Assembly: GCF_030758295.1 (NCBI RefSeq) | Contig: NZ_CP132335.1 | Coordinates: 186,001-250,000 of the forward strand | Reading direction: 5' to 3' | DNA length: 64,000 nt | Origin: Pararhizobium sp. IMCC21322 | GTDB taxonomy: Bacteria; Pseudomonadota; Alphaproteobacteria; Rhizobiales; GCA-2746425 | Shown here: piece after piece, positions 25,751 through 36,801 of the stretch | How positions within the stretch are numbered: the stretch's first letter is position 1 | Layout of the letters: every line of letters begins with the position of its first letter | The notes under the pieces: model-generated | Told to the model about the DNA's origin: nothing | The model's database searches: none | What the model saw: the letters and a program-made list of their open reading frames with translations, nothing else | Position numbers and translations under genes: made by a program

Positions 25751-28435
25751 CTAGGCAAACTGCCCATGGCAATGTTTGAATTTCTTTCCTGAACCACAAG
25801 GGCAGGCTTCATTACGGCCCACCTTGCCCCAGCTGGAGGGGTCATCAGGATCGCCCGCTGCATTACCAGCTGTGTCCTCGCCGGTGACAGGATCAGGCCG
25901 GGATTCAAACATCTCGCTCTCATCCGGGTCTTCCGGCATTTGTGGCAACTCGCGGGATAATTCAATGTGCGCCAGTTGCATGGTCACCGACTCGCGCAGA
26001 CTGAGCAGCAAGGTCTCAAACAGTTCAAAGCTTTCCGCCTTGTATTCATTCAGCGGATCGCGCTGACCATAGCCACGGAAGCCAACAACCTGGCGCAGAT
26101 GATCAAGGTGCACCAGATGTTCCCGCCACAAATGATCCAGGGTTTGCAGCAGAACGGCTTTTTCAACCTGACGCATGATTTCCGGTGTAAAACGTGCAGC
26201 CTTGGCGGCAAAAAACTCGTCGGCCTTGCGCATCAAACGCTCGCGGATTTCCTCATCCGCAATGCCGTCCTCATCCACCCATTCCAAAACAGGAAGATCC
26301 ATATTCAGCTTGGTCTTGACGTCTTCCTGAAGGCCGGGGCCATCCCATTGCTCCGCATAGGCTTTTTCAGGAATGTGCTTTGCAACCATTGCCTCCACCA
26401 TATCGTGGCGCATATCGGCAGCAGCTTCAGACAAATCTTCATCGCGCATGAGTTCCATACGCTGTTCGAAAATCACACGACGCTGGTCATTCATCACATC
26501 ATCGAATTTCAGAATATTCTTACGAATATCGAAGTTCCGGGCCTCAACCTTTTGCTGCGCCTTTTCCAGCGCGCGGTTGATCCAGGGATGGACAATGCTT
26601 TCATCTTCCTTCAGGCCAAGCTTCTGCAGCATGCCATCCATGCGATCAGAGCCAAAGATGCGCATCAGATCATCCTGCAGGGACAGGAAGAACTTTGAAC
26701 GGCCAGGGTCACCCTGACGGCCCGCACGACCACGCAACTGATTATCGATGCGCCGGCTTTCATGGCGCTCAGTGCCGATGACGTAAAGACCACCAGCAGC
26801 CAGTGCGCCCTGCTTCTTCTCTTCGATCTCGGCCGTGATTTTTGCAATCGCGGCGTCACGGGCTTCACCTTCGGGAAGATCAGATAATTCCTGATCTATG
26901 CGCATATCCAGATTACCGCCGAGCTGAATATCCGTTCCGCGACCCGCCATGTTGGTGGCAATTGTAATCGCCCCTGGCACACCGGCCTGCGATATGATGG
27001 CCGCTTCCTGCTCGTGATAACGCGCGTTCAGAACCTGCACATCCTTGATTTTTTCCGTTGTCAGAAATTCAGCCAGCAATTCGGATTTTTCAATGGATGT
27101 GGTGCCAACCAGAACGGGTTGGCCCTTTTCACGCGCTTCGATAATGTCGCGGACAACGGCCCGGTATTTCTCTTCAACAGTCCGGTAAACTTCGTCATCT
27201 TCATCAATACGAGTGATATCCCGATTGGTGGGCATATCGACCACGCCCAACCCGTAAATATCACCAAACTCTTCCGCTTCGGTCGACGCCGTACCGGTCA
27301 TCCCGGCCAGCTTTTCATACATGCGGAAATAGTTCTGGAAGGTAATCGACGCAAGCGTCTGGTTTTCCGGCTGGATTGCTACATGTTCCTTGGCTTCCAG
27401 CGCCTGATGCAGACCTTCAGAGAAGCGACGGCCCGGCATCATACGTCCGGTGAACTCATCAATGATCACGACTTCATCATTGCGGACAATGTAATCCTTG
27501 TCGCGCTGGAACAGTTTATGGGCTTTGAGCGCCTGATTGAGGTGATGCACCAGAGTGACATTCTCCACATCAAACAGAGAGTCACCCTTCATGATACCGG
27601 CTTCAGTCAGAATTTTTTCAAGCTTTTCAGTGCCATCTTCCGTGAAGTTGGCACTGCGTGCTTTCTCGTCAATTTCAAAATCCGCATCATCCAGATCCGG
27701 AACATACGCATCCATCTGAACATACAGGTCGGATTTATCTTCCAAAGGTCCGGAGATAATCAGCGGTGTACGCGCCTCATCGATGAGAATGGAATCCACC
27801 TCATCGACAATCGCAAAATAGTGCCCGCGCTGAACCATATGGTCGATCTGCGACTTCATATTGTCGCGCAGATAATCAAAGCCGAACTCATTATTGGTGC
27901 CGTAAGTCACATCGGCGGCATAGGCGGCTTTGCGGCCCGCATCATCAACACCGTGGACAATCGTTCCTGTGCTCAGGCCAAGGAACTCATAGATTTCACC
28001 CATCCAGTCAGCATCACGCGCGGCAAGATAATCATTTACGGTAATAACGTGAACGCCGCGCTCGGTCAGCGCATTAAGGTAGACCGGCAAAGTCGCAACC
28101 AGCGTTTTACCTTCGCCGGTTTTCATTTCTGCGATCGAATTTGAGTGCAGCACCATGCCGCCGATCAGCTGAACATCAAAGTGCCGCTGTCCAAGCGTTC
28201 GTTTTGCCGCTTCGCGAACCGTCGCAAAGGCGGGTACCAGCAGATCATCCAGCTTGGCACCATCTTTCAATTGCTGGCGGAATTCGCCAGTACGCGCGCG
28301 CAATTGCTCATCACTCAGAGCTTCCATTTCTGGCTCAAGTGCATTGATCTCATCCACTTTGGGCTGAAAAGACTTTACGAGCCGATCATTGGCGGAGCCA
28401 AACATTTTCCGGGCAAGGGAGCCGAGGCCAACCAT
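25751..28435 (-). CDS. secA: Preprotein translocase ATPase SecA
   Basis: 894 residues, the normal alphaproteobacterial length. Walker A region [24 protein letters not shown]-type [16 protein letters not shown], helicase motif [15 protein letters not shown] and [17 protein letters not shown] are all present. The C-terminal zinc finger [19 protein letters not shown], which binds SecB and lipids, is complete. SecA pushes unfolded precursor proteins through SecYEG. It is divergent from a parvulin-type foldase gene. Confidence 0.98.
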   Translation of the reverse strand: MVGLGSLARKMFGSANDRLVKSFQPKVDEINALEPEMEALSDEQLRARTGEFRQQLKDGAKLDDLLVPAFATVREAAKRTLGQRHFDVQLIGGMVLHSNSIAEMKTGEGKTLVATLPVYLNALTERGVHVITVNDYLAARDADWMGEIYEFLGLSTGTIVHGVDDAGRKAAYAADVTYGTNNEFGFDYLRDNMKSQIDHMVQRGHYFAIVDEVDSILIDEARTPLIISGPLEDKSDLYVQMDAYVPDLDDADFEIDEKARSANFTEDGTEKLEKILTEAGIMKGDSLFDVENVTLVHHLNQALKAHKLFQRDKDYIVRNDEVVIIDEFTGRMMPGRRFSEGLHQALEAKEHVAIQPENQTLASITFQNYFRMYEKLAGMTGTASTEAEEFGDIYGLGVVDMPTNRDITRIDEDDEVYRTVEEKYRAVVRDIIEAREKGQPVLVGTTSIEKSELLAEFLTTEKIKDVQVLNARYHEQEAAIISQAGVPGAITIATNMAGRGTDIQLGGNLDMRIDQELSDLPEGEARDAAIAKITAEIEEKKQGALAAGGLYVIGTERHESRRIDNQLRGRAGRQGDPGRSKFFLSLQDDLMRIFGSDRMDGMLQKLGLKEDESIVHPWINRALEKAQQKVEARNFDIRKNILKFDDVMNDQRRVIFEQRMELMRDEDLSEAAADMRHDMVEAMVAKHIPEKAYAEQWDGPGLQEDVKTKLNMDLPVLEWVDEDGIADEEIRERLMRKADEFFAAKAARFTPEIMRQVEKAVLLQTLDHLWREHLVHLDHLRQVVGFRGYGQRDPLNEYKAESFELFETLLLSLRESVTMQLAHIELSRELPQMPEDPDESEMFESRPDPVTGEDTAGNAAGDPDDPSSWGKVGRNEACPCGSGKKFKHCHGQFA

Positions 28436-28735
28436 GTGCCATTCCTTAAATTTCTATGTGGTCGCAAATGCGGGAGAGCTTTGCGGCTTCCAATTGTAAT
28501 AACGGCTGACAGATAAGAGGGGCCATGGGGCATGTCAACGCGCTAAGCTATCTTCATGCGCCCGGTGGCCACGATATCACGCGATTCTGATCTGTTTTTC
28601 ACCAATTCGCCATGATGATTGCAGAAAATGACGAAATGATAAGGATGCGCGTCACCAAAAAATGGTTTATGGCTGGCGCCCAATATTGATCCACACAGTT
28701 AAATCTGACCAATTCTGAGTTATAAGGAACACATT
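28436..28735. other. Divergent promoter region secA / PPIase
   Basis: 300 bp with no coding signal. It must contain both promoters; the AT-rich stretch 28655-28735 directly before the PPIase gene is the likelier site of its promoter. No regulatory palindrome was found. Confidence 0.4.
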
Positions 28736-29605
28736 ATGCTGGCCATTCGCCATTCATTCGCAACCCTTCTGCTGACAGGCGTTCTTGCCGTCGGTTTTGG
28801 CCAAAACGGATTTGCGCAAGACGCCTCCGCCGAAAAGCCGATGGAAGAAAAACCAATGGAAGCCATGGCTGACCCCGCTGCCGTGGTTCTGACCATCGGA
28901 GACACCGAAGTCACTGAACTGGACCTGACGATTGCGGGAGAAGATTTCGCGGAAGTGCTGGCAGAGGTTCCCGAGAACCAGAAGCGCGAGAAATTGATCG
29001 AGCTGATGATTGATCTGCACACTTTTGCTCAGGAAGCCAAAGCCAAGAATCTTGACGAGTCCGAGACCTATGCGCGCCGCATCAAGCTGATGGAAGCCCG
29101 CGCCTTGCGCAATGCGTTCTTCGAGCAGGAAATCATGGAAAATGTGACCGACGAGGACGTAAAAGCACGCTTTGATGTGGAAATGGCAAAAATTACGCCC
29201 GAAGTCACTGTCAGCGCCCGCCACATTCTGGTCGCGAAAGAAGAAGAAGCCAAGAAAATCATCGAAGAACTGCAGGGTGGCGCGGATTTTGAAGCCCTTG
29301 CCAAAGACCGTTCAACTGGCCCGAGCGGCCCCAATGGTGGCGATCTTGGTCAGTTCTCAAAGGGTCAGATGGTACCGGCTTTCGAAGCAGCAGCCTTTGC
29401 GCTGGACGCAGACTCCTTTACTGCTGAGCCTGTCCAGACCCAGTTTGGATGGCACATCATTCAGGTTTATGAAAAAGGCAGCGCGCCCCTTCCCGAATTC
29501 GCACAGGTAGAAGAACAGGTTCGTAATCTTGTCATCAGCGAACGCTTCACCGAGCAGTTGCAAGCCTTGCGCGGAAAATACGAAGTGAAACGCGCAGCGG
29601 AATAA
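28736..29605 (+). CDS. Periplasmic parvulin-type peptidyl-prolyl isomerase
   Basis: 289 residues. Signal peptide (FATLLLTGVLAVGFGQNGFA-QD), a low-complexity linker (EKPMEEKPMEAM), an SurA-like N-terminal helical part and a parvulin domain at about residues 155-250 (VSARHILVAKEEEAKKI, GPSGPNGGDLGQFSKGQMVP, FGWHIIQVYEKG) are visible. It helps fold exported proteins in the periplasm. Location opposite secA fits that role. Confidence 0.92.
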   Translation: MLAIRHSFATLLLTGVLAVGFGQNGFAQDASAEKPMEEKPMEAMADPAAVVLTIGDTEVTELDLTIAGEDFAEVLAEVPENQKREKLIELMIDLHTFAQEAKAKNLDESETYARRIKLMEARALRNAFFEQEIMENVTDEDVKARFDVEMAKITPEVTVSARHILVAKEEEAKKIIEELQGGADFEALAKDRSTGPSGPNGGDLGQFSKGQMVPAFEAAAFALDADSFTAEPVQTQFGWHIIQVYEKGSAPLPEFAQVEEQVRNLVISERFTEQLQALRGKYEVKRAAE

Positions 29606-29617
29606 ATTGTCCAATCT

Positions 29618-29653
29618 GTCATCTGGCCCGACACAAAGGGCGGGCCGGATGAC
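29618..29653. terminator. Hairpin between convergent PPIase and bolA genes
   Basis: GTCATCtGGCCCG and CGGGCCgGATGAC form a 12-bp stem with one mismatch and a 10-nt loop in the 53-bp gap between two converging genes. It has no long T-run on either side. Confidence 0.65.
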
Positions 29654-29658
29654 ACGCC

Positions 29659-29922
29659 TTACGCGCTGGCTTCTGCGCGAATGGCCAGTGCATGAACCGG
29701 GCCGGCAAGCTCATCGGCAAGGCATTCATTGATCGCACGATGACGCCCGACACGGCTCATATCGGCAAAAGAAGGTGCCGTGATTTCGACACGAAAATGT
29801 GTTTCACCGCCCTCTTTCCAGCCGGAATGACCAGCATGAAGATGCGATTCATCCACAACTTGGAGGGCAGTGGGTTGAAAGTGCTGCGTCAGCTTTTCTT
29901 CAATTTTTGTTTTGACGGACAT
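29659..29922 (-). CDS. bolA: BolA family protein
   Basis: 87 residues with the BolA/YrbA fold: LQVVDESHLHAGHSGWKEGG, FRVEITAPSFADMSRVGRHR and INECLADELAGPVHALAIRA. The conserved His in the SHLHAGH segment can bind an Fe-S cluster with a monothiol glutaredoxin. BolA proteins take part in iron-sulfur trafficking and stress control. Divergent from the J-domain gene. Confidence 0.95.
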   Translation of the reverse strand: MSVKTKIEEKLTQHFQPTALQVVDESHLHAGHSGWKEGGETHFRVEITAPSFADMSRVGRHRAINECLADELAGPVHALAIRAEASA

Positions 29923-30081
29923 TCCGTATGCTCCAGTATGGCTTCAGTGATTCATTCTTTATGCGTCAACCTCGCTGGAAGGTCTTGAAACACAAGCCGC
30001 AAAGCGGCACAACATTGCGTCGGAATTTTCCGAGCCTAAAAATATTCGATTCGCCATTGTCATTCGGTCTATAAGAGCATT

Positions 30082-30711
30082 ATGAGCGCTAACGATAATT
30101 TGTTCGATAAAATACGTATTTCGCCAGCGAAAGCACGCAAGCGGAAGAAAATGGCGGCTGAAGAAAAGCCGGCAAAGGATACGCTGTGTTCGCATCCCGA
30201 TTGTTCTGAAACCGCAACCCACAAGGCCCCGAAAGGCCGTGGCAAGGACAATGATTATCTGTGGTTCTGCCTGCAGCACGTGCGCGACTACAACAAGACA
30301 TATAATTACTTTTCCGGAATGGAAGATGGCGATATCGCCAAATATCAGAAGGACGCGTCCTTCGGTCATCGCCCGACCTGGAAAATGGGTGTGAACGGCA
30401 AAGACGGCCCGAACACCGCCAAACCGCATGATCCATATGCATTCATGGCACACCGGGCCCGCCAGAGGGCAAAAGCTTCGGAACAGGAAAGCCCCAATCA
30501 GCGCGGCCGAAAGCTGCTGAATGTGGAAAAACAGTCTCTGGAAACGCTGGAGCTGGATGGCACTGCGACCAAAGATGACATCAAAAAACGCTTCAAGGAA
30601 CTTGCCAAGAAGCACCATCCTGATGTGAATGGGGGTGACAGGGGATCGGAAGATCGCTTGCGCGAAATTATTCAGGCCTATAATTACCTCAAGGCCGCAG
30701 GATTCTGCTAG
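30082..30711 (+). CDS. J-domain (DnaJ-like) protein
   Basis: 209 residues. The C-terminal 60 residues are a J domain (LETLELDGTATKDDIKKRFK, KKHHPDVNGGDRGSEDRLRE) with the HPD triad, while the N-terminal part has a Cys/His set (CSHPDCSETATHKAPKGRG and FCLQHVRDYN) that could hold a metal. This architecture is common in Hyphomicrobiales next to cobS. It would recruit an Hsp70 partner, possibly for assembly of cobaltochelatase; that link is inferred from position. Confidence 0.9.
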   Translation: MSANDNLFDKIRISPAKARKRKKMAAEEKPAKDTLCSHPDCSETATHKAPKGRGKDNDYLWFCLQHVRDYNKTYNYFSGMEDGDIAKYQKDASFGHRPTWKMGVNGKDGPNTAKPHDPYAFMAHRARQRAKASEQESPNQRGRKLLNVEKQSLETLELDGTATKDDIKKRFKELAKKHHPDVNGGDRGSEDRLREIIQAYNYLKAAGFC

Positions 30712-30795
30712 TCCCGATCCCGCTTCCATGGGGTCTGTACTCAACGAACGACACTAACTTATGAGCCGGTCTTAACGGTCGCGCTGGAGACATTC

Positions 30796-31806
30796 ATGAC
30801 TGAAGCCGCATTTTCCACGTCCCCTGCAACGCCGGATTCCGGCATGCCGGACATTCAGGTTTCTGTGCGCGATACGTTTGGCATAGACAGTGATCTGATG
30901 GTCCCCGCCTATAGCGAGCCAAACGAATATGTGCCGGATCTGGACCCCGATTACCTGTTTGACAAAAACACCACGCTCGCGATTCTGGCGGGCTTTGCCC
31001 ATAATCGCCGCGTCATGGTAACTGGCTATCACGGCACCGGAAAGTCCACCCATATTGAACAGGTTGCAGCCCGCATTAACTGGCCGACCGTTCGGGTTAA
31101 TCTGGACAGCCATATCAGCCGCATCGATCTCATCGGCAAGGACGCTATTGTCATTCGCGATGGCCAGCAAATTACCGAATTCCGTGACGGCATTCTGCCA
31201 TGGGCGCTGAAGCACAACATCGCGCTCGTCTTTGATGAATATGATGCAGGCCGTCCCGATGTGATGTTCGTTATTCAGCGTATTCTGGAACTGCAGGGCA
31301 AATTGACGCTGCTGGATCAGAACCAGGTCATTCGCCCGCATCCTTGTTTCCGCCTGTTCTCGACAACCAACACCATCGGCCTTGGAGATACATCCGGGCT
31401 GTATCACGGCACCCAACAGATCAATCAGGGCCAGATGGACCGCTGGTCGATTGTGACGACGCTCAATTATCTGCCGCATGATGAGGAAACCGCGATCATT
31501 CTTGCCAAGGCCCCACAATACAGGAACGAAGAAGGCCGGGAGACGGTCTCCAACATGGTGCGTCTGGCTGATATGACCCGCAGTGCTTTTATCAATGGCG
31601 ATCTGTCGACCGTGATGAGCCCGCGGACTGTGATTACATGGGCAGAAAATGCCAATATCTTTGGCGAATTGGCATTTGCCTTTCAGGTAACCTTCCTTAA
31701 CAAATGCGACGAATTGGAGCGACCACTGGTTGCTGAATTCTATCAGCGCTGTTTCGGTGAGGAACTGCCTGAATCGTCTGCCAATCTGGTCTTAAGCACC
31801 AACTGA
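30796..31806 (+). CDS. cobS: Aerobic cobaltochelatase subunit CobS
   Basis: 336 residues, AAA+ ATPase with Walker [21 protein letters not shown], Walker [15 protein letters not shown] and sensor segment [17 protein letters not shown]. CobS and CobT form the ATP-driven part of the complex that inserts cobalt into hydrogenobyrinic acid a,c-diamide together with CobN (not in this window). It is 5 bp upstream of cobT. Confidence 0.97.
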   Translation: MTEAAFSTSPATPDSGMPDIQVSVRDTFGIDSDLMVPAYSEPNEYVPDLDPDYLFDKNTTLAILAGFAHNRRVMVTGYHGTGKSTHIEQVAARINWPTVRVNLDSHISRIDLIGKDAIVIRDGQQITEFRDGILPWALKHNIALVFDEYDAGRPDVMFVIQRILELQGKLTLLDQNQVIRPHPCFRLFSTTNTIGLGDTSGLYHGTQQINQGQMDRWSIVTTLNYLPHDEETAIILAKAPQYRNEEGRETVSNMVRLADMTRSAFINGDLSTVMSPRTVITWAENANIFGELAFAFQVTFLNKCDELERPLVAEFYQRCFGEELPESSANLVLSTN

Positions 31807-31811
31807 CATCG

Positions 31812-33710
31812 ATGGCCCATCCTCAGCGTAAAACCGGACAGGGTGCCGCAGCCAACAAGGAAGCGGCAGAAGCAACCGAGGCGTTCAAGCGCAGCGTTGC
31901 AACAACCATGCGTGCCATGTCCGGTGAAGCTGAACTGGAAGTCACCTTTGCCGCAAACCGGCCCAGCCTCGCGCCGGGGCGCGCGCGCCTGCCGGAACCG
32001 CCACGCGGTGCCAAGGCGCAGGATATTGCCACGGCCCGTGGCATGGCCGACAGCATGGCACTGCGCATCGCGGCCCACGATCCCGAATTACATGCCAAGC
32101 GCGCACCGAGCAGTGATACTGCGCGCGTCATTTTCGACACGCTGGAACAGGCAAGATGCGAGTCCCTTGGGGCAACACGCATGTCCGGCGTTGCCCAGAA
32201 TCTGTCAGCCATGCTGGAAGACAAATTCGCCAAAGCGGATTTCGGAACTATAGAATCCACGCAGGATGCACCGCTGGAGCACGCTTTGGCCCTGGTGATG
32301 CGCGAAAAGATCACCGGGCAGAAGCCGCCGGAAAGCGCCAGTGATCTCGTCGAGGTCTGGCGCACAATCATCGATGAAAAAACCGGTGACCGCCTGTCCG
32401 GGCTGGGTGACGTTCTGGATGACCAGACCGCCTTTGCCGACGCTGTGCGTGATGTGCTGACTGACTTCGGCATGGGCGATGATTTTGACGGCAGCGCCGA
32501 CAATGATGACCAGAATGACGATGACGGTGAAGATGGCGATAGCGGCGATGATGCCGCCCAGGGCGAAGCCAACGAAAGTGACGGCGATAACGCTGAGACA
32601 GACAGCCAAAGTGAGGCTACCGGAGACGATCAGGAAGCTGGCGAATCGGAAGCCGGAGAAGCAGATTTCTCTGATTCTGATGACGATGCCTCCGCTGAAA
32701 TGGACGATTCCGGCGAGACCACACGCCCTAATTCGCCGCGCTCCATGCGCGAAGATGAGGATGCGTACAAGGTTTACTCCCACGAGTTTGATGAGACCAT
32801 TGCGGCGGAAGATCTGTGCGATGCCGCCGAGCTGGAACGCCTGCGTGCCTATCTCGACAAGCAGCTGATGAGCCTGCAGGGTGTCGTCGCCCGTCTTGCC
32901 AACCGCCTGCAGCGCAAATTGATGGCAAAGCAGAACCGGTCCTGGGAATTTGATCTGGAGGAAGGTGTTCTCGACAGTTCCCGTCTGACACGGATCGTCA
33001 TTGATCCAACAGCCCCTCTGTCCTTCAAACATGAGCAGGACACGGATTTCCGCGATACAGTGGTCACACTGTTGCTGGACAATTCAGGCTCCATGCGTGG
33101 ACGCCCTATCACGGTTGCCGCCACCTGCGCTGATATTCTGGCACGCACGCTGGAGCGTTGCGGTGTCAAAGTCGAAATTCTGGGCTTCACCACCCGCGCC
33201 TGGAAAGGTGGTCAGGTACGGGAAAAATGGTTGAAGGACGGAAAACCCGCAATGCCGGGCCGCCTCAATGATCTGCGTCATATCATCTACAAAGCGGCTG
33301 ATGCGCCCTGGCGCCGTGCCCGCCGCAATTTGGGCCTGATGATGCGCGAAGGCCTGTTAAAGGAAAACATTGACGGTGAAGCACTGGATTGGGCGCATAA
33401 GCGCCTGTTGGGCAGACCGGAAAGCCGCCGCATTCTGATGGTCATTTCAGACGGTGCACCGGTTGATGATACAACCCTGTCTGTCAATCCCGGCAATTAC
33501 CTGGAAAAACATTTCCATCAGGTGATTGAAGAGATTGAAACCCGTTCGCCGGTACAGCTGGTGGCCATTGGTATCGGACATGACGTCACAAGGCATTATC
33601 GCCGCGCTGTGACCATTGTCGATGCCGAGGAACTGGCCGGAGCAATGACCGATAAATTAGTGGAGCTGTTTGACGAAGATGCAAACAAGCGCGGATCAAA
33701 ATACAGGTAA
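31812..33710 (+). CDS. cobT: Aerobic cobaltochelatase subunit CobT
   Basis: 632 residues. The centre (about residues 220-315) is a strongly acidic Asp/Glu/Ser-rich linker, typical of CobT. The C-terminal von Willebrand A domain has the metal-binding MIDAS motif [13 protein letters not shown] and later [11 protein letters not shown]. Partner of CobS. The next gene starts inside its last codons. Confidence 0.97.
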   Translation: MAHPQRKTGQGAAANKEAAEATEAFKRSVATTMRAMSGEAELEVTFAANRPSLAPGRARLPEPPRGAKAQDIATARGMADSMALRIAAHDPELHAKRAPSSDTARVIFDTLEQARCESLGATRMSGVAQNLSAMLEDKFAKADFGTIESTQDAPLEHALALVMREKITGQKPPESASDLVEVWRTIIDEKTGDRLSGLGDVLDDQTAFADAVRDVLTDFGMGDDFDGSADNDDQNDDDGEDGDSGDDAAQGEANESDGDNAETDSQSEATGDDQEAGESEAGEADFSDSDDDASAEMDDSGETTRPNSPRSMREDEDAYKVYSHEFDETIAAEDLCDAAELERLRAYLDKQLMSLQGVVARLANRLQRKLMAKQNRSWEFDLEEGVLDSSRLTRIVIDPTAPLSFKHEQDTDFRDTVVTLLLDNSGSMRGRPITVAATCADILARTLERCGVKVEILGFTTRAWKGGQVREKWLKDGKPAMPGRLNDLRHIIYKAADAPWRRARRNLGLMMREGLLKENIDGEALDWAHKRLLGRPESRRILMVISDGAPVDDTTLSVNPGNYLEKHFHQVIEEIETRSPVQLVAIGIGHDVTRHYRRAVTIVDAEELAGAMTDKLVELFDEDANKRGSKYR

Positions 33711-34821
33711 GCATGGCAGGCGCTCACGCGCGCCTTTGTGGATTGCTGTGCTTGGTCTTGGCTGCCTGTTTTCAGGCGTCCACCAGCCTGCACAGGCCCA
33801 AACCCTTCCCTGGTCTATAAACGGCAGCACGCCTGCTGAAATCAAAACTGTGCCCGTTGAGCAGTTCATTGTCGGCAGCGATAAAACCGAATTCGGCGCC
33901 TTGCGGTTTATCGGCGGCATTGTGCTGTCGGGCGGGGCAGAATTTGGCGGTTTTTCCGGTCTCATTGTGACTGAAGACGGCAAAGGCCTGCTTGCGGTGA
34001 GTGATGTCGGCCAATGGTTCAGCGCAGAAATCAATCGGGAAAACGGCCGGATTTCAGGGCTTGAGAATACGGTCATCGGACCCATACGCGATGCAAATGG
34101 GGATGCCTTGAACAAGGGGCGGAAATGGTACGCTGACGCTGAAGGCCTGGCCTGGAACGACGGTCAGGTTATCATGTCCTTTGAACGCCAGAGCGGAAAA
34201 GTTCGAACGGCTGACCTTGCTAAAAAAGGTTTTCTGGCTCCAGCCTCCATTTTGCCGGAAAGCAAGCCGCTCAATTCAATCAAGGGAAATCGCGGCATTG
34301 AAGCCATTGCGGTCCCGCCGGCTGGCTCCGCCTTTGACGGCTCGCTGATTGCAATCGGAGAGCGTATTCTGTCCGCCGGCCATCATTCCGGCTGGGTTCT
34401 GACCGGCGCTAAATCCCGCCGCTTCAAAATTCGGCGACGCGGTGATTTTGACATTACGGATGCAGAATTTTTACCCAATGGTGATTTGCTGATTCTGGAG
34501 CGCCGTTTTTCACTCACCCTTGGCAGCGCGGTGCGCATTCGCCGTATCTCTGCCGCTGACTTCACGCCCGAACGGCTGTCCACAGGCATCATACTGGACG
34601 GTCTTGATCTTATGACCGCCGATCTCACCCATCAAATTGATAATATGGAAGGCATGGCTGTGCGCGTCGCTCCCGACGGCACACCCATCATCCTCTTGAT
34701 TTCAGATGATAATCTGAATTTCTTCCAGCGCACGCTTTTGCTGGAATTTGCTCTGCGTCCCGAAGAGTTCGGCGTTATACCGCAGCCTCGTCCGGCTGCG
34801 GCGAACCTGCCTCGCGGATAA
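33679..34821 (+). CDS. Exported esterase-like phytase-family protein
   Basis: About 380 residues from ATG 33679 (a TTG at 33670 with GGAG 4 bp before is an alternative). It overlaps cobT by about 30 bp. A signal peptide follows a basic start ([17 protein letters not shown], cleavage near PAQA-QT). The mature protein fits the esterase-like domain of the phytase family: [38 protein letters not shown] and GIEAIAVPP, a beta-propeller pattern. The substrate is unknown. The 3' end overlaps the convergent yhhQ-like gene by 47 bp. Confidence 0.8.
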   Translation: MQTSADQNTGKHGRRSRAPLWIAVLGLGCLFSGVHQPAQAQTLPWSINGSTPAEIKTVPVEQFIVGSDKTEFGALRFIGGIVLSGGAEFGGFSGLIVTEDGKGLLAVSDVGQWFSAEINRENGRISGLENTVIGPIRDANGDALNKGRKWYADAEGLAWNDGQVIMSFERQSGKVRTADLAKKGFLAPASILPESKPLNSIKGNRGIEAIAVPPAGSAFDGSLIAIGERILSAGHHSGWVLTGAKSRRFKIRRRGDFDITDAEFLPNGDLLILERRFSLTLGSAVRIRRISAADFTPERLSTGIILDGLDLMTADLTHQIDNMEGMAVRVAPDGTPIILLISDDNLNFFQRTLLLEFALRPEEFGVIPQPRPAAANLPRG

Positions 34822-35434
34822 AGCCCATCAGCAGGCGATAGGGCAGCAGCAGCAATGCCACTGCCAGAACCTTCACCGCCAGATCACCCAATGCCCAGGA
34901 CATCCAGCGCGGCGCTTCAACACCAAACGCAAACAGGGGTGCCGCCTCAATGGCGAAATCATCATTGGCGCCCAGCACCACCAGACCTGCAGCAAAAGCC
35001 AGCGTGAAAAACAGGGCTGTATCGAGAACAGACGCTGAAATCGAAGATATCACCGGCGCTTTCCACCAGCTCTTGCTGTGACGCAGACGGTTGAACAGCG
35101 ACACGTCGAGCAATTGTGCAATCAGGAAAGCTGTTCCCGAGGCAATCGCAATGCGCGGCGTCGCCAGCCAGAGCGACAGGATGACGGCCAGTGCAAAACC
35201 GGCAAGCACCACAATACGTGCCCGGTTCGGCCCGTAGCGCCGATTGGTGATATCAGTTACCAGAAACGCAATTGGATAGGTAAAGGCACCCCAGGTGAAC
35301 AAATCCGCCATGTTGAACCCGGCCACCACAAAACCGACCGGGAACTGCACCAGATAGTTTGAGGCAAGAACAACACAAACCATTGCAACAATGGCCAATG
35401 GAAGTTTGGAAGGGATGCTTGAAGATGCGGACAT
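34775..35434 (-). CDS. yhhQ: Queuosine precursor transporter, YhhQ/VUT family
   Basis: 219 residues from ATG 35434 (MSASSSIPSK). Six hydrophobic segments with family motifs FTWGAFTYPIAFLVTDITNR and SGTAFLIAQLLDVSLFNRLR identify the VUT/DUF165 family that imports preQ0/preQ1. No preQ1 riboswitch could be recognised upstream. Its last 47 bp overlap the end of the convergent esterase-like gene. Confidence 0.92.
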   Translation of the reverse strand: MSASSSIPSKLPLAIVAMVCVVLASNYLVQFPVGFVVAGFNMADLFTWGAFTYPIAFLVTDITNRRYGPNRARIVVLAGFALAVILSLWLATPRIAIASGTAFLIAQLLDVSLFNRLRHSKSWWKAPVISSISASVLDTALFFTLAFAAGLVVLGANDDFAIEAAPLFAFGVEAPRWMSWALGDLAVKVLAVALLLLPYRLLMGFIREAGSPQPDEAAV

Positions 35435-35465
35435 GACAGCGCTCTCAGGATGAATTGCACAACAA

Positions 35466-35500
35466 CAGAAAACGCGCTGCATCATCAGATGAAGCGCGTC
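35466..35500 (-). terminator. Hairpin terminator downstream of rpmB
   Basis: On the minus strand ACGCGCT and AGCGCGT pair around a 14-nt loop that itself contains CATC/GATG, followed by TTTTCTGTTGTT. It lies between rpmB and yhhQ and probably ends the rpmB transcript. Confidence 0.65.
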
Positions 35501-35513
35501 TGTCAGACTGACA

Positions 35514-35533
35514 ATAATCCCAAATGGGATTAT
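35514..35533. terminator. Short perfect hairpin just after rpmB
   Basis: ATAATCCC/GGGATTAT with a 4-nt loop lies 9 bp downstream of the rpmB stop. The T content after it is low, so it may act together with the stronger hairpin at 35466-35500. Confidence 0.5.
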
Positions 35534-35542
35534 CTAACCGAA

Positions 35543-35833
35543 TTAAGCGGCAGCAAGCTGTTTCTTGGCAACGAGTTTCTTGACCCGCAGAGCTTCGGAT
35601 GACAATTCTTCATCCTTCGCTTTGGCCAGAAACGCATCCAGACCACCACGGTGTTCGACCGTGCGCAGTGCAGCAGCTGAAACGCGCAATTTGATCTGTT
35701 GGCCAAGCGTTTCACTTGTCAAAGACACATCGCACAGATTCGGCAAAAAGCGCCGGCGCGAACGATTCTTCGCGTGGCTTACATTATTTCCTGTCAGGAC
35801 CGCTTTACCGGTCAATTCGCAGCGTCGTGCCAT
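35543..35833 (-). CDS. rpmB: 50S ribosomal protein L28
   Basis: 96 residues from ATG 35833. The start [20 protein letters not shown] followed by [20 protein letters not shown] is characteristic of alphaproteobacterial L28. Open frame continues upstream to 36022 but with no similarity. It is a single gene with its own terminators. Confidence 0.97.
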   Translation of the reverse strand: MARRCELTGKAVLTGNNVSHAKNRSRRRFLPNLCDVSLTSETLGQQIKLRVSAAALRTVEHRGGLDAFLAKAKDEELSSEALRVKKLVAKKQLAAA

Positions 35834-36801
35834 GGCACAAACCTTTCGAAACATATTAAACGACGAGCCACCCTGTATGGTCAAATCCGGTTCGAATGAA
35901 ACCGACGCGGGCAAAGGTTCATTGGAAACCACCAATGTGGAGCCTGACGTAAGGCCCCTGCACCGTGCACCCGAACGCGTAGGGAGGTAATTCGCAGCGG
36001 TCATAAGGCAGAATGCAGCCACGCGTCAAGGTTTTCCTTGGGAAGAGGCCGATTCTCTTGGGCTTGGTGAAGTCACGCAATGACATGAAAATTCAATAGC
36101 TGCGATTTTACAGATTCCGAGTGCCCGGAGCCACTCGAAAAACAGGCGGCGATGGTCCGTTCCATTTTGAAACGATTTCGTTAACACATCCGGGCTTCAG
36201 CACACCCCAATCCACATCGACCCTGCAATGCGCCTCTAGATGATGCAAGGCGGAAACGTGAACACACCCCATGTAGTGAGAACAAAAAAGCAACAAGCTG
36301 GTGTCAGTGATTCGTCGCCAATCTGTTCTCTATCCGATCCATTTCTTAACAAAAGCCGGAACCGTATGACTCCAGCCGGATTGCAGACCTGGTGCCATGT
36401 TCCATTTTGAAACAGGTTCCTGAACAAAAGTCGGATCACACGCCTTTAACGGATCGCTCGAAACCCGGCACTTGTGGCCCGCTCGACCTCAAACCACAAT
36501 TTGTTGTGGTGAACAAAAGCTGAACATAATGGAATCAGCGATTCGGGCACGGTTTGTTCCGCTATGGTTCCTTTTCTTAATGGACAGAAAACAAAGGCTT
36601 GAGGGTAAATGAAGGATGGGTGCTGGCCCGACAAATCATAATGACGGCTTGAATCAATTCGCAGTACTTCAAGACTCTGACTAGCAAACGCAGCTTGTGA
36701 GTGCTATCAACCCGCCCGATACTGCAGATTGGTGCAGCGTCGACCTTACAATCCGGCTGAACGCGCAGCGCTTGCTTTAAAGAATTGTGCGTTTGTCCCG
36801 C
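35834..36801. other. Long intergenic region between rpmB and the helicase gene
   Basis: About 970 bp without a convincing gene. It holds old, diverged tandem repeats (described separately at 36159-36640). Short frames on both strands have no family signal. The last 120 bp must contain the helicase promoter. Confidence 0.5.
36159..36640. repeat. Diverged tandem repeat of about 240 bp
   Basis: GTTCCATTTTGAAAC occurs at 36159 and again at 36399, exactly 240 bp apart. Later parts also match in order: GTGAGAACAAAAAAGC against GGTGAACAAAAGC, then TCAGTGATTCG (36304) against TCAGCGATTCG (36534), then CCATTTCTTAAC against CCTTTTCTTAAT. AACAAAAGYCGGA recurs at 36349 and 36424. Non-coding; nature unknown. 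Confidence 0.55.

Noticed and set aside
27014-28144. Rightward open frame of 376 codons inside secA.
   Set aside because: Antisense to conserved SecA motifs; no family signal.
31823-33032. Leftward open frames antisense to cobT.
   Set aside because: They arise from the Asp/Glu-rich codon use of the CobT linker; CobT itself is well supported by its MIDAS motif.
35435-35542. Possible preQ1 riboswitch before the yhhQ gene.
   Set aside because: The two hairpins there read as terminators of rpmB; no conserved preQ1 aptamer pattern was found.
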